In this document: positions 54,973-64,000 of the stretch, piece after piece
How positions within the stretch are numbered: position 1 is the first letter of the stretch
How the letters are laid out: each line of letters opens with the position of its first letter
Assembly: GCA_008923315.1 (NCBI GenBank)
Contig: WBSF01000009.1
Location: 496,001 to 560,000, forward strand
DNA length: 64,000 nt
Reading direction: 5' to 3'
From: Betaproteobacteria bacterium SCN1
Lineage (GTDB): Bacteria > Pseudomonadota > Gammaproteobacteria > Burkholderiales > Thiobacillaceae
Made by a program: the position numbers and the translations under genes
The notes under the pieces: model-generated
What the model was told of the DNA's origin: nothing
Seen by the model: the letters and a program-made list of their open reading frames with translations, nothing else
The model's database searches: none

Positions 54973-55941
54973 CTAGAAACTGCGGTCGACCGCGAAAGCC
55001 GCTAATTGTAGCAAAGCCGATTTGGAATTTGAATCCGGCAGAATCGAAATTGCCTCATTGGCGATGCGAATTTCACGTCGGGCCTGTTCGCGCGTGTACT
55101 GCAGGGCATCGGTATCCTTGATGGCCGCGAGCACGCTCTGGAATTCGGTGAGGCCGCCGTGCTCGATTGCTTCGCGGATGCGCGCCGCCTGCTCGGGGGT
55201 GCCGTGCTTCATCGCATACAGCAGTGGCAGGGTAGGCTTGCCTTCGGCGAGGTCGTCGCCGATGTTCTTGCCGGTCTTGAGAAAATCCCCCGAGTAGTCG
55301 AGCACGTCGTCCACGAGCTGGAAGGCGGTACCCAGGTGCATGCCGTAGCGTGCCAGTGCATCCTTCTGTGCTTCGGTCGCGCCGCCGATCACGGCGCCGA
55401 GCCGGCCGGCGGCCTCGAACAGCTTGGCGGTCTTGTAGCGGATGACGCGCAGGTAGCTCTCTTCGTCGATGTCGGGATCGTGGCAATTCAGCAACTGCAG
55501 CACTTCGCCCTCGGCGATGGTGTTGGTGGCGTCCGACAGGATGCGCATGACTTCCATGTTGTCGACCGCGACCATCATCTGGAAAGCGCGCGAATACAGA
55601 AAGTCGCCAACCAGTACACTGGCGGCGTTGCCGAACAGCGCATTGGCGGTTTCGCGGCCGCGCCGCAGCTCGGATTCGTCCACGACGTCGTCGTGCAGCA
55701 GCGTCGCGGTGTGGATGAACTCGACGACCGCGGCAAGCGCGTGATGCGCCTTGCCGGCATAGCCGAAGCAGCCGGCCGAAAGCAGGACGAGCGCGGGGCG
55801 CAATCGCTTGCCGCCGCTGTTGATGATGTATTCCGACACCTGACGGATGAGGACGACGTCGGAATACAGGCTGTGGCGAATGACCTGGTCGACGGCGCGC
55901 ATGTCGTCGGCCAGGAAGGATTGCAGGCGCTCCAGTGACAC
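54973..55941 (-). CDS. ispB: Octaprenyl diphosphate synthase
   Basis: A 322-residue trans-polyprenyl diphosphate synthase making the ubiquinone side chain. The first aspartate-rich motif is TATLLHDDVVDES and the second is LVDDVLDYSGD. GGKRLRPALVLLSAGC is also present. I chose the GTG at 55941, which gives the E. coli IspB length (323); a TTG at 55980 would add 13 residues without a ribosome site. It is divergent from rplU, the usual arrangement. Chain length (eight versus other units) is inferred from the family. Confidence 0.92.
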   Translation of the reverse strand: MSLERLQSFLADDMRAVDQVIRHSLYSDVVLIRQVSEYIINSGGKRLRPALVLLSAGCFGYAGKAHHALAAVVEFIHTATLLHDDVVDESELRRGRETANALFGNAASVLVGDFLYSRAFQMMVAVDNMEVMRILSDATNTIAEGEVLQLLNCHDPDIDEESYLRVIRYKTAKLFEAAGRLGAVIGGATEAQKDALARYGMHLGTAFQLVDDVLDYSGDFLKTGKNIGDDLAEGKPTLPLLYAMKHGTPEQAARIREAIEHGGLTEFQSVLAAIKDTDALQYTREQARREIRIANEAISILPDSNSKSALLQLAAFAVDRSF

Positions 55942-56044
55942 GATGGAAGTGGCTTTTTTATATAGGCGTATGGCCCGCAATGGTAGCAGCCCGGGCCGGG
56001 TTTTTCACGGCGTGGGAATACGGTATTGTCCGGGAGCTGCGTGT

Positions 56045-56073
56045 TTGACTCGACCGGATTTCGCCGCTAGAAT
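56045..56073 (+). promoter_or_regulatory. rplU: Promoter of rplU-rpmA
   Basis: TTGACT (56045-56050) and TAGAAT (56068-56073) are exactly 17 bp apart, each matching five of six consensus bases, 36 bp before the rplU ATG. This is the clearest sigma-70 promoter in the window. Confidence 0.82.
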
Positions 56074-56109
56074 GCCGCGTTTTCCCGGGATAACGGTTTG
56101 GAGCCTCCC

Positions 56110-56421
56110 ATGTACGCAGTCATCAAAACCGGCGGCAAGCAATATCGCGTCAGCGCCGGCGACAAGCTGAAAATCGAAAAGCTGGACGTCGAAATCGGCA
56201 GCGAGATCACGTTCGACCAGGTACTGATGGTCGGCGGCGACGGCGAAATCAAGATGGGCGCCCCGCTGCTGCGCGGCGCCACGGTCAAGGCCACGGTGCT
56301 GAATCAGGCGCGTGCCGACAAGGTGCACATCTTCAAAATGCGCCGCCGCAAGCACTACCGCAAGAGCCAGGGCCATCGCCAGTATTACACCGAAGTGCAG
56401 ATCGCCGGCATTTCCGCATAA
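56110..56421 (+). CDS. rplU: Ribosomal protein bL21
   Basis: A 103-residue component of the 50S subunit that binds 23S rRNA. It begins [20 protein letters not shown] and ends with the basic [20 protein letters not shown] stretch. The ATG is preceded by GGAG. rpmA follows after 12 bp, then obgE, the conserved rplU-rpmA-obg order. Confidence 0.97.
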   Translation: MYAVIKTGGKQYRVSAGDKLKIEKLDVEIGSEITFDQVLMVGGDGEIKMGAPLLRGATVKATVLNQARADKVHIFKMRRRKHYRKSQGHRQYYTEVQIAGISA

Positions 56422-56433
56422 GGAGCACACACC

Positions 56434-58070
<1,637 letters not shown>

Positions 58071-58074
<4 letters not shown>

Positions 58075-60191
58075 GTCGTGATGCGGCGGTAGATGTCGGT
58101 GACCTTGACCGGCAATTGTCGCACGTCGTCCAGAATGATGTAACGCGCCGCGCCGTACATGTGGGGCAGGTAGTCGCGCGCGTCGCGGTCGAGCGTGATG
58201 CAGAAGGGGTGGATGCCCGTGCGGCTCGCTTCGAGCAGTGCCATGCGGGTGTCCTCGACGCCGTATTCGCCACGGTAGACGTCGAAATAGTCGTCCGGGC
58301 GGCCGTCGGACAGCGTGACCAGTACGCGGGTCTTCGCCTCGACCCGGTTCAGGAGCTTGGTCATGTGGCGTAGCGCGAAGCCCATGCGGGTGTATTCCTG
58401 CGGGCGGATGCCGGCGATGCGCGCCTTCACTTCGGCGTCGTAGGCATCGTCGAAGGTCTTGATGCGGAACAGTTCGCAGCGCTTCCGCGTGGTGCCGGAG
58501 AAGCCGTAGATCGCGTAGCGGTCGCCCAGCAGTTCCAGCGCCTCGCACAACAGAATCAGCGCCTCGCGCTCGGCCTCGTTGATCCAGCCCTTGGTCGAGC
58601 CGCTCATGTCCACCAGGAAGGCGACGGCGATGTTGCGGTCCGCGCGGTGCATCTGCTGAAACAGGCGGTCGCTCATCTCGCGACCGTCGCGCGCGTCGGC
58701 CAGCGCCTCGATCAGTGCGTCGAGATCTATTTCGTCGCCTTGCGTCTGGCGTTTGTCGAGCCGGTTTTCGTCGCGCAAGGCCTCGAATTTCTTGCGCAGG
58801 TGTTTGACGACGCCCTGGTGTTTGGCCAGGGTGTCGCCCACGAAATCGTCGTAGACCGGCGTGACCGCTTTTTCGCGCATCACGCACCAGTTCTTGCGGT
58901 AGTGCTGGCGGCCGTAATCCCACTCGGGGTAGAGCTCGGCACCTTTTTCGTGATAAGTGCCGTGCCAGACTGCGTCGGGATCTTCGGGCTGGTCGAATAC
59001 CTGGCCGGGATCGTATTCACCCTCGCCGGCCGGGGACAGGTATTCCGGCGGGATGTCGCCGAAATCGAGGTAGACGGAAGTGAGCAGCTGTTTTACGTCG
59101 TCGGGCGGCGCAAGCGGGGCGCCGTCGAGCGTGATTTCGAAATCGAGCGCGCCGTTTTCATCGTGAGGCGTGGCCTCGATCGCAGGCGGCGCCGAAGCGT
59201 CCCGCGGCGCATCCGGCTCGGCGGTTTGGTGTTCTTCCAGCAGCTCGGCGAGCTTGATGCGCAGCCGGGCTTTTTCCTTTTCCAGCCGCGCCGCTCGGGC
59301 GGCGGCCACGGCGTCGGGGCGCAGCCCGCCCTGATCGTGCCAGTGCGGGCAGCTGTCGAGGGTGTAGGCGGTGTCGAGCAGGGTCAGGCTGTCGGATTCG
59401 CTGGTATCGGGGGCGGCGAGTGCCGTGGCGAAGCGCTGCCACTCGTCGGGCAGGGGCGCATCGAGCAGCGTGCGCAGGCGCTGCATGTCGCGGTACAGGC
59501 CGGGCAGCTCATGGGCGATGCGGGCGCTCAGGCGCAGGGTTTCCAGCGCATGCAGCCGCACCAGCGCGCGGTCGGGGTCGTCGAAACGGTTGCCGAGCGC
59601 GGCGAAATCGATGCGCAGCGTGCCGAAGCGCGTATGCGCCCATTGCATTGCGACCATGCTTTTCGCAATACGGAAGTTTTCGGCCTCGTCGGGCAGCGCG
59701 GCCACCAGCGCAGGCAGCATCAAACGTTCGCCGTCGGTCCAGGGGCCGTCGCCCTGTTCCAGCTTGAGACGGCGGCCCGACAGGCCGCAGACGAAGTTGC
59801 CGAGCACCGGCGCGATTTCGTCGAACAGCGCGCCGGCGGCGTCGTTGCGGTGCTGCTGCTCGTCGAAGCTGTCCGCTTCCTCCATCACGCGCAGTGCGGT
59901 CTGCAGGCCGGTACGGTCGAACACGTCGCAGGTATGCACCGCCCAGGCTTCGAGCAGGCGGCGTTCCATGCGTGACAGGAGGGCGGGCGCGCGGCGGCCG
60001 AACTGCCAGGCCAGCGTGATGTGGGTCGAGGCGATGCGGCGGATCCAGCCGAGAATGAAATCCTGCTCGTCGCGCGGCAGCGGCGCGAGTTCGGCGGCGA
60101 GTTCCTCGACCTTGAAAAAGGTGAATTCAGTATCCAGCCAGACGTGGAGGCTGGCTTCCATTGCGGCGGCGGTGAGCGGAACCTGCGCCAT
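58071..60191 (-). CDS. cbbO: VWA-domain Rubisco activase subunit, CbbO-type
   Basis: A 706-residue protein. A long helical N-terminal part (1 to about 500) includes a charged, proline-rich middle. The C-terminal von Willebrand A domain carries a MIDAS site DMSGS at 528-532, with TRMGFALRHM and LSDGRPDDYFD further on. With the AAA+ partner CbbQ such proteins remodel inhibited Rubisco; NorD, acting with NorQ on nitric-oxide reductase, has the same layout. No cbbL/M or norB lies in the window, so the choice rests on the length and the autotroph context. It overlaps cbbQ and the small downstream gene by 4 bp each. Confidence 0.8.
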
Positions 60192-61003
60192 CAGAAAATG
60201 GAGGAGGAAAGCTCCTGGATCGCCTTCAGCATGTCGGCGTCGTCGGTGACGGCCTGTGCGACGGCAGATTTGCAGGCCGACACCGGGCTCACGCCGTCTG
60301 CGATGAGTTTTCCCGCATGCACCAGCAGGCGGGTGGACGCGCCTTCCTCCAGGCCGCTGCCCTTGAGGTTGCGGGTCATCTGGGCGAAGCGTACGAGGCT
60401 GGTGGCGATCTGTTCGGATACGCCGGATTCGCTGGCGACGACGCGGCGTTCGAGATCGGGCGCCGGGTAATCGAATTCGAGTGCGACGAAACGTTGCCGG
60501 GTCGACTGTTTCAGGTCCTTCAGCACGCTTTGGTAGCCTGGATTGTAGGAAATGGCCAGGCAGAATTCGGGCGGTGCCTCGACGATCTGGCCGAGTTTTT
60601 CCATCGGTAGGGTGCGGCGGTCGTCGGCCAGCGGGTGGATCACAACCATTGTGTCCTTGCGCGCTTCGACGATTTCGTCGAGGTAGCAGATGCCGCCGCA
60701 ACGCACTGCGCGGGTCAGCGGACCGTCGACCCAGACGGTCTCGCCGCCCTTGACCAGATAGCGGCCCACCAGATCGGATGCGGTGAGGTCGTCGTGGCAG
60801 GAGACGGTGATGAGCGGGCGCTTGAGCCGCCAGGCCATGTGCTCCATGAAACGCGTCTTGCCGCACCCTGTGGGGCCTTTGAGCAGGATCGGGATTTGTT
60901 GCCGATAGGCGGCCTCGAAAAGCTGGATTTCGTCGCCGACGGCTTCGTAGTACGGCTCTTTTTCGATCAGATGATGGGCAGGGTCGAGGGTGCGTGCGTT
61001 CAT
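60191..61003 (-). CDS. cbbQ: MoxR-type AAA+ ATPase, CbbQ-type
   Basis: A 270-residue AAA+ ATPase. The Walker A is [11 protein letters not shown] (GPTGCGKT at 43-50) and the Walker B is [13 protein letters not shown]. Sensor 1 is [25 protein letters not shown], where STRQRF holds the arginine finger. This CbbQ/NorQ group acts on complexes bound by the VWA partner. It is about the family length (around 265). The start ATG at 61003 is 13 bp after the DUF4124 gene; its TGA overlaps the cbbO ATG. Confidence 0.87.
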   Translation of the reverse strand: MNARTLDPAHHLIEKEPYYEAVGDEIQLFEAAYRQQIPILLKGPTGCGKTRFMEHMAWRLKRPLITVSCHDDLTASDLVGRYLVKGGETVWVDGPLTRAVRCGGICYLDEIVEARKDTMVVIHPLADDRRTLPMEKLGQIVEAPPEFCLAISYNPGYQSVLKDLKQSTRQRFVALEFDYPAPDLERRVVASESGVSEQIATSLVRFAQMTRNLKGSGLEEGASTRLLVHAGKLIADGVSPVSACKSAVAQAVTDDADMLKAIQELSSSIF

Positions 61004-61016
61004 GGTCGGTGTGGGG

Positions 61017-61508
61017 TCAGAAACAACCGGCCTGCTGCTTCTGGCGTTCGAGGTCCTTGATCTGTTGGTTCCAGTCGTCCATCTGTTCCTGGGTGTAACC
61101 CTTGCGGCGGGCGGCATCCATTTTGTCGAGAATGCGGCCGAGTTTATCCGCGAGCGTGTCGCACTTGCGGGCGGCGCCGGATTCGAGTTTGCCGGCCGCC
61201 CGTTTTTCGAGCTTGAGGGCGGGCGAGGCCGGTGCGGTGTCGAATATGGCCGATCTGGCCGGCGCCCGGGGGGGCTGGGAGACGATGGCCGGGGTGGGCA
61301 CGGGCTTCGGTGCCGGCCGCACGGGATCGGGAATCGGCGGCGGATCGATCTCGACCTTCTGCGCCTCGCGCGCGTTTTTGCAAGGCAGGTTGGAATAGGT
61401 GATCCGGCCCTGGGCATCGATGCATTTGTTGAGCGTCGATGCTGCCAGGGCGCCGCCCGGAAGCAGGACGGCTAGACAGAGCATCGAAACCCACGCGTGC
61501 CGCCGCAT
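61017..61508 (-). CDS. DUF4124 periplasmic protein
   Basis: A 163-residue exported protein. The signal peptide [22 protein letters not shown] is followed by a DUF4124 domain ([19 protein letters not shown]), then a proline/alanine-rich linker. A charged helical C-terminus ends [16 protein letters not shown]4124 proteins are common in this class, with no known function. Placed 4 bp after the ykgJ-like stop and 13 bp before cbbQ, it is probably co-transcribed. Upstream in-frame codons were rejected since they precede the signal peptide with unrelated sequence. Confidence 0.8.
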   Translation of the reverse strand: MRRHAWVSMLCLAVLLPGGALAASTLNKCIDAQGRITYSNLPCKNAREAQKVEIDPPPIPDPVRPAPKPVPTPAIVSQPPRAPARSAIFDTAPASPALKLEKRAAGKLESGAARKCDTLADKLGRILDKMDAARRKGYTQEQMDDWNQQIKDLERQKQQAGCF

Positions 61509-61512
61509 GGTC

Positions 61513-62424
61513 TTAGTGCTCGCCTGAGTACTTGTCGTCCTCGAGCGCCATTTTTTGCTCGAATTCGGTTTCCTTCTGCTGTTCGGCCATCGTACGGCGG
61601 CGGGCAAGCCGTTTTTCGTAGGCGTCCGGGCGTTCTTCGACGAATTTCTCCCCGAACAGGGCGTGACGCAGGAAATTCAGGCCGAAATCGAGCAGGGCTT
61701 CGTCGTCCGCGACGAGCGTGGCCATGACCTCGACCGGAATGTCGTAGGTTTCGTTGAAGCTCTCGCTCATGACGAAGGCACGGAAACGGTCGACATCGTA
61801 GCTCGCCATGAAAAAGAGCTGATTCGATACCGGTGTGGGTTTGCCGATGGCCGGTCCGGCCGATTTGCGCTTGACGACGAGCTGACGCCAGGCATGGCCC
61901 TTGCGGTCGTATTCGTCGACGCCCTGATCGCGGCGGTATTCCTCGATGGTCTGGGTCTTGTCCTCGAAATGGCCGAGGCAGTGCGGCTCCTTCACCATGG
62001 CATACGCGCTGCGGTCGAAATATTCGTCGGAGCGACGCATCGTCAGCAGGGCGACAGGATAGTAGCGGCAGGCGGTCGGACGATCCTCGTAGACGCCACA
62101 TCCTTCCGGTTTCATGAACTGGCAGGCGGTGCCGCCTTCGACCGGTTTCAACTTGATGCCGGGCATGCCGTCCTTGTCCATCTCGAACGGCACGGAATAC
62201 TGCTTGAGGAATTCACCGGAGGACAGGTTGAGACGTTTCTTCAGACGCAACACGTCGTAGGGTGTGAGTGGAATGTCGATGTTGGCACAACAGGCGTTCC
62301 AGCATTTGACCCCGCGGTGGCAGCGAAACTGCAACTGCGCATCTTCCGCGAGCATGATGGGCTTGACCGGGCTGCCCGCGAAGGGCGAGTCGGCAATCAT
62401 GTCCTTGAATTCGTTTTCATTCAT
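61513..62424 (-). CDS. YkgJ-type cysteine-cluster protein
   Basis: A 303-residue cytoplasmic protein with the YkgJ (zinc/iron-chelating CxxxCxxCC-type) domain. The cysteines lie in FRCHRGVKCWNACCANIDIPLT, and then CQFMKPEGCGVYEDRPTACRYYP. The C-terminal half is charged and helical (RLARRRTMAEQQKETEFEQKM). The metal and role are unknown. ATG 62424 has GGAAGG ten bases upstream, better than an earlier start. It is the first gene of the cluster leading to cbbQ/cbbO, 169 bp from aprA. Confidence 0.85.
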   Translation of the reverse strand: MNENEFKDMIADSPFAGSPVKPIMLAEDAQLQFRCHRGVKCWNACCANIDIPLTPYDVLRLKKRLNLSSGEFLKQYSVPFEMDKDGMPGIKLKPVEGGTACQFMKPEGCGVYEDRPTACRYYPVALLTMRRSDEYFDRSAYAMVKEPHCLGHFEDKTQTIEEYRRDQGVDEYDRKGHAWRQLVVKRKSAGPAIGKPTPVSNQLFFMASYDVDRFRAFVMSESFNETYDIPVEVMATLVADDEALLDFGLNFLRHALFGEKFVEERPDAYEKRLARRRTMAEQQKETEFEQKMALEDDKYSGEH

Positions 62425-62542
62425 GGCAATACAACCTTCCGGGCACGCGGCCCCGTATGACAACACGCAGACGAAAACGTAGGGTACGCGCTTTCGGCTG
62501 GATGCTGAACAACCCCGTCGATCTTGCTGGTATAGACGCCGG

Positions 62543-62572
62543 AAAAAAACCGGGCGCCTAGAAGGCGCCCGG
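62543..62572 (-). terminator. Intrinsic terminator after aprA
   Basis: On the minus strand CCGGGCGCC-TTCTA-GGCGCCCGG is followed by seven T residues. It should separate the apr transcript from the ykgJ-cbbO cluster. Confidence 0.96.
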
Positions 62573-62593
62573 AGTTTACTGACGACTAATTGC

Positions 62594-64000
62594 TTAGTGG
62601 GCAGCGGGCTTGAACAGCTTGGACTTGTCGACCAGATCCACGTGGGCGCGCTTGAAGCAGGTCCACTGTTTGGAGGTCTTGTCGTAAATCGAGTTCACGA
62701 AGCAGTGCCAGTTTTCCTCATCGACAAAGTTCTTGTCCATGCGGTAGTAGAAGCCGGGGTAACGGCTTTCTTCGCGGAACTGGATGTGCTTCATGTGGGC
62801 TTCCGCCGTCAGGATACGGTGGTAGTTTTCCCAGGCACGGAGGAGTTCGTGCAGATCCTTCGCACGCATCTTCTCGGCGTCTTCCTTCAGCATGCCCAGC
62901 TTGTCCTCGGCCACTTGCAACATGTTGGCGTTGGTCTTGTAGTAGGTGGCCACGCCGGCAACATACTCGTCCATGATCTTCTGCAGACGGAACTGCAGCA
63001 TCTTGGGCGTGATGTAGTTGGGGTTGACGTCGATCGCGGTGGTGTAGTCCTTGAACTCGAGGAAAGTACGCACCGGCTTGTAGATATCTTCGACCAGCTG
63101 CTCGACGGGGGTGTCGAGTTCGGGCTTCAGATCCTTGTTGTCGATGCAGTACTTGACCATGGACTTAGCGCACATGCGGCCTTCGGCGTGGGAGCCGGAG
63201 GAGAACTTGTGGCCGGAGGCGCCCACGCCGTCGCCGGCGGTGAACAGACCCTTGACCGTGGTCATCGAGCGGTAGCCCCAGTTCCAGCCCTTGGGCAGGT
63301 GACCGGGGATCTTGCCCGCATCGGCGTGCGTTTCATCGGTCGGCGCGCCGACGTCGGTCGGACCGGATACCCAGATGCCGCAGCAGCCGGAGTGCGAACC
63401 CAGCAGGTAGGGCTCGGTCGGCATCAGCTCGGAATTCTTCTTCTCGGGCTCGATGTTCTCGCCGACCCAGATGCCGCACTGGCCGACGCACATGTCGAGG
63501 AAGTCTTCCCAGGCTTCGGCTTCGAGGTGCTTCACTTCGCGCGGGGTCAGGGTTTCACGCAGCTTGGCCAGCGCGGTCACGGTGTCCATGTAGATGGGGC
63601 CGCGGCCTTCCTGCATTTCCTTCAGCATCAGGTGGTTGCGCAGGCAGGACGCCGGCACGGCAGCCTGGCCGTAGGGAGGGTAGTCGTTCAGCAGTTCCTT
63701 GTTCTTCTGCATGTAGACTTCGCCGTAGGCGTTGACGGCCTGGGCCTTGAACAGCAGGAACCAGGCGCCGACCGGGCCGTAGCCGTCCTTGAAACGGGCG
63801 GGCACGAAGCGGTTTTCCATCATGGTCAGCTCGGCGCCGGCTTCGGCAGCCATCGCGTAGGTGGAACCGGCGTTCCACACCGGGTACCAGGCACGGCCGG
63901 TACCTTCACCGACGGAGCGCGGACGGAAGATGTTCACGCAGCCGCCAGCGGCCAGCAGGATGGCCTTGGCCTTGAAAACGTAGACTTTGTGTTCGCGGGT
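62594..64000 (-). CDS. aprA: Adenylylsulfate reductase alpha subunit, C-terminal part
   Basis: The last 468 codons of AprA; about 160 N-terminal residues lie beyond the right edge. AprA is the FAD subunit of APS reductase, which in sulfur oxidisers turns sulfite plus AMP into APS. Recognised stretches are AAGGCVNIFRPRSVGEGTGRAWYPVWNAGSTYAMAAEAGAE-like (near the visible start), MENRFVPARFKDGYGPVGAW and GLFTAGDGVGASGHKFSSGSHAEGR (FAD site). The C-terminus includes EESRYPGFYYRMDKNFVDEENWHCFVNSIYD. In relatives aprB lies just upstream. A strong terminator follows. Confidence 0.97.
   Translation of the reverse strand, partial: TREHKVYVFKAKAILLAAGGCVNIFRPRSVGEGTGRAWYPVWNAGSTYAMAAEAGAELTMMENRFVPARFKDGYGPVGAWFLLFKAQAVNAYGEVYMQKNKELLNDYPPYGQAAVPASCLRNHLMLKEMQEGRGPIYMDTVTALAKLRETLTPREVKHLEAEAWEDFLDMCVGQCGIWVGENIEPEKKNSELMPTEPYLLGSHSGCCGIWVSGPTDVGAPTDETHADAGKIPGHLPKGWNWGYRSMTTVKGLFTAGDGVGASGHKFSSGSHAEGRMCAKSMVKYCIDNKDLKPELDTPVEQLVEDIYKPVRTFLEFKDYTTAIDVNPNYITPKMLQFRLQKIMDEYVAGVATYYKTNANMLQVAEDKLGMLKEDAEKMRAKDLHELLRAWENYHRILTAEAHMKHIQFREESRYPGFYYRMDKNFVDEENWHCFVNSIYDKTSKQWTCFKRAHVDLVDKSKLFKPAAH

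Overview
The window is 64 kb of high-GC DNA, densely packed with genes and with no insertion sequences, phage genes or CRISPR arrays that I can see. Gene content points to a betaproteobacterium that lives by oxidising sulfur and fixing CO2. The alpha subunit of adenylylsulfate (APS) reductase is cut by the right edge. Next to it lies a cbbQ/cbbO-type Rubisco-activase gene pair. EF-P is of the arginine-rhamnosylated (EarP) type, and surE-pcm-nlpD-rpoS is in the usual proteobacterial order. A Thiobacillus-like (Thiobacillaceae/Nitrosomonadales) genome is my best guess; this is inferred from gene content, not from a database match.

Layout. 1-3465 (minus): start of a Mrp/Mnh multisubunit Na+/H+ antiporter operon with a fused MrpA-MrpB. 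3590-9060 (plus): tamA-tamB, for outer-membrane protein and lipid export. 9322-14241 (plus): surE-pcm-nlpD-rpoS, extended by an HDAC-like deacetylase and a YrfG-like nucleotidase, with almost every junction overlapping. 14252-20500 (minus): a cobalamin-uptake operon, btuB-btuF-btuC-btuD plus a CbiX-like/[2Fe-2S] fusion protein, behind a clear cobalamin riboswitch. 20804-28597: amino-acid genes (alaA, hom, thrC) with a zinc-sensing-type diguanylate cyclase between hom and thrC, then a uracil-DNA glycosylase, a glutathione transferase and msrA. 28653-31516 (minus): a TonB-like protein and two membrane proteins in a stretch of visibly lower GC. 31540-35379 (minus): glnS, mnmA, a Nudix hydrolase and rluE. 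35424-38858: icd, a pirin/LysR divergent pair and a cold-shock protein. 39131-44798 (plus): psiF-like, earP, efp, dnaE. 44888-45015: a candidate small RNA after dnaE. 45039-48339 (minus): acylphosphatase, metG, DUF924 and a tandem CDGSH protein. 48428-54688 (minus): a complete RND drug-efflux operon with its TetR repressor and a perfect palindromic operator. 54836-57808: tRNA-Pro(CGG), ispB, rplU-rpmA-obgE. 57805-62424 (minus): a five-gene cluster with cbbQ/cbbO. 62594-64000 (minus): aprA.

How it fits together. AprA supplies electrons and ATP by oxidising sulfite through APS. CbbQ/CbbO would keep Rubisco active (the Rubisco genes are outside the window). The Mrp antiporter handles Na+ and pH. 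Cobalamin appears to be imported under riboswitch control. Most genes sit in tight same-strand operons with ATGA-type start/stop overlaps, so translational coupling is common. Several convergent gene ends have strong hairpin terminators. The least explained items are the CU-rich small RNA candidate behind dnaE, the CbiX-ferredoxin fusion that lacks the usual first catalytic histidine, the two-gene membrane module at 29.6-31.5 kb, and the 89-residue protein coupled to cbbO.
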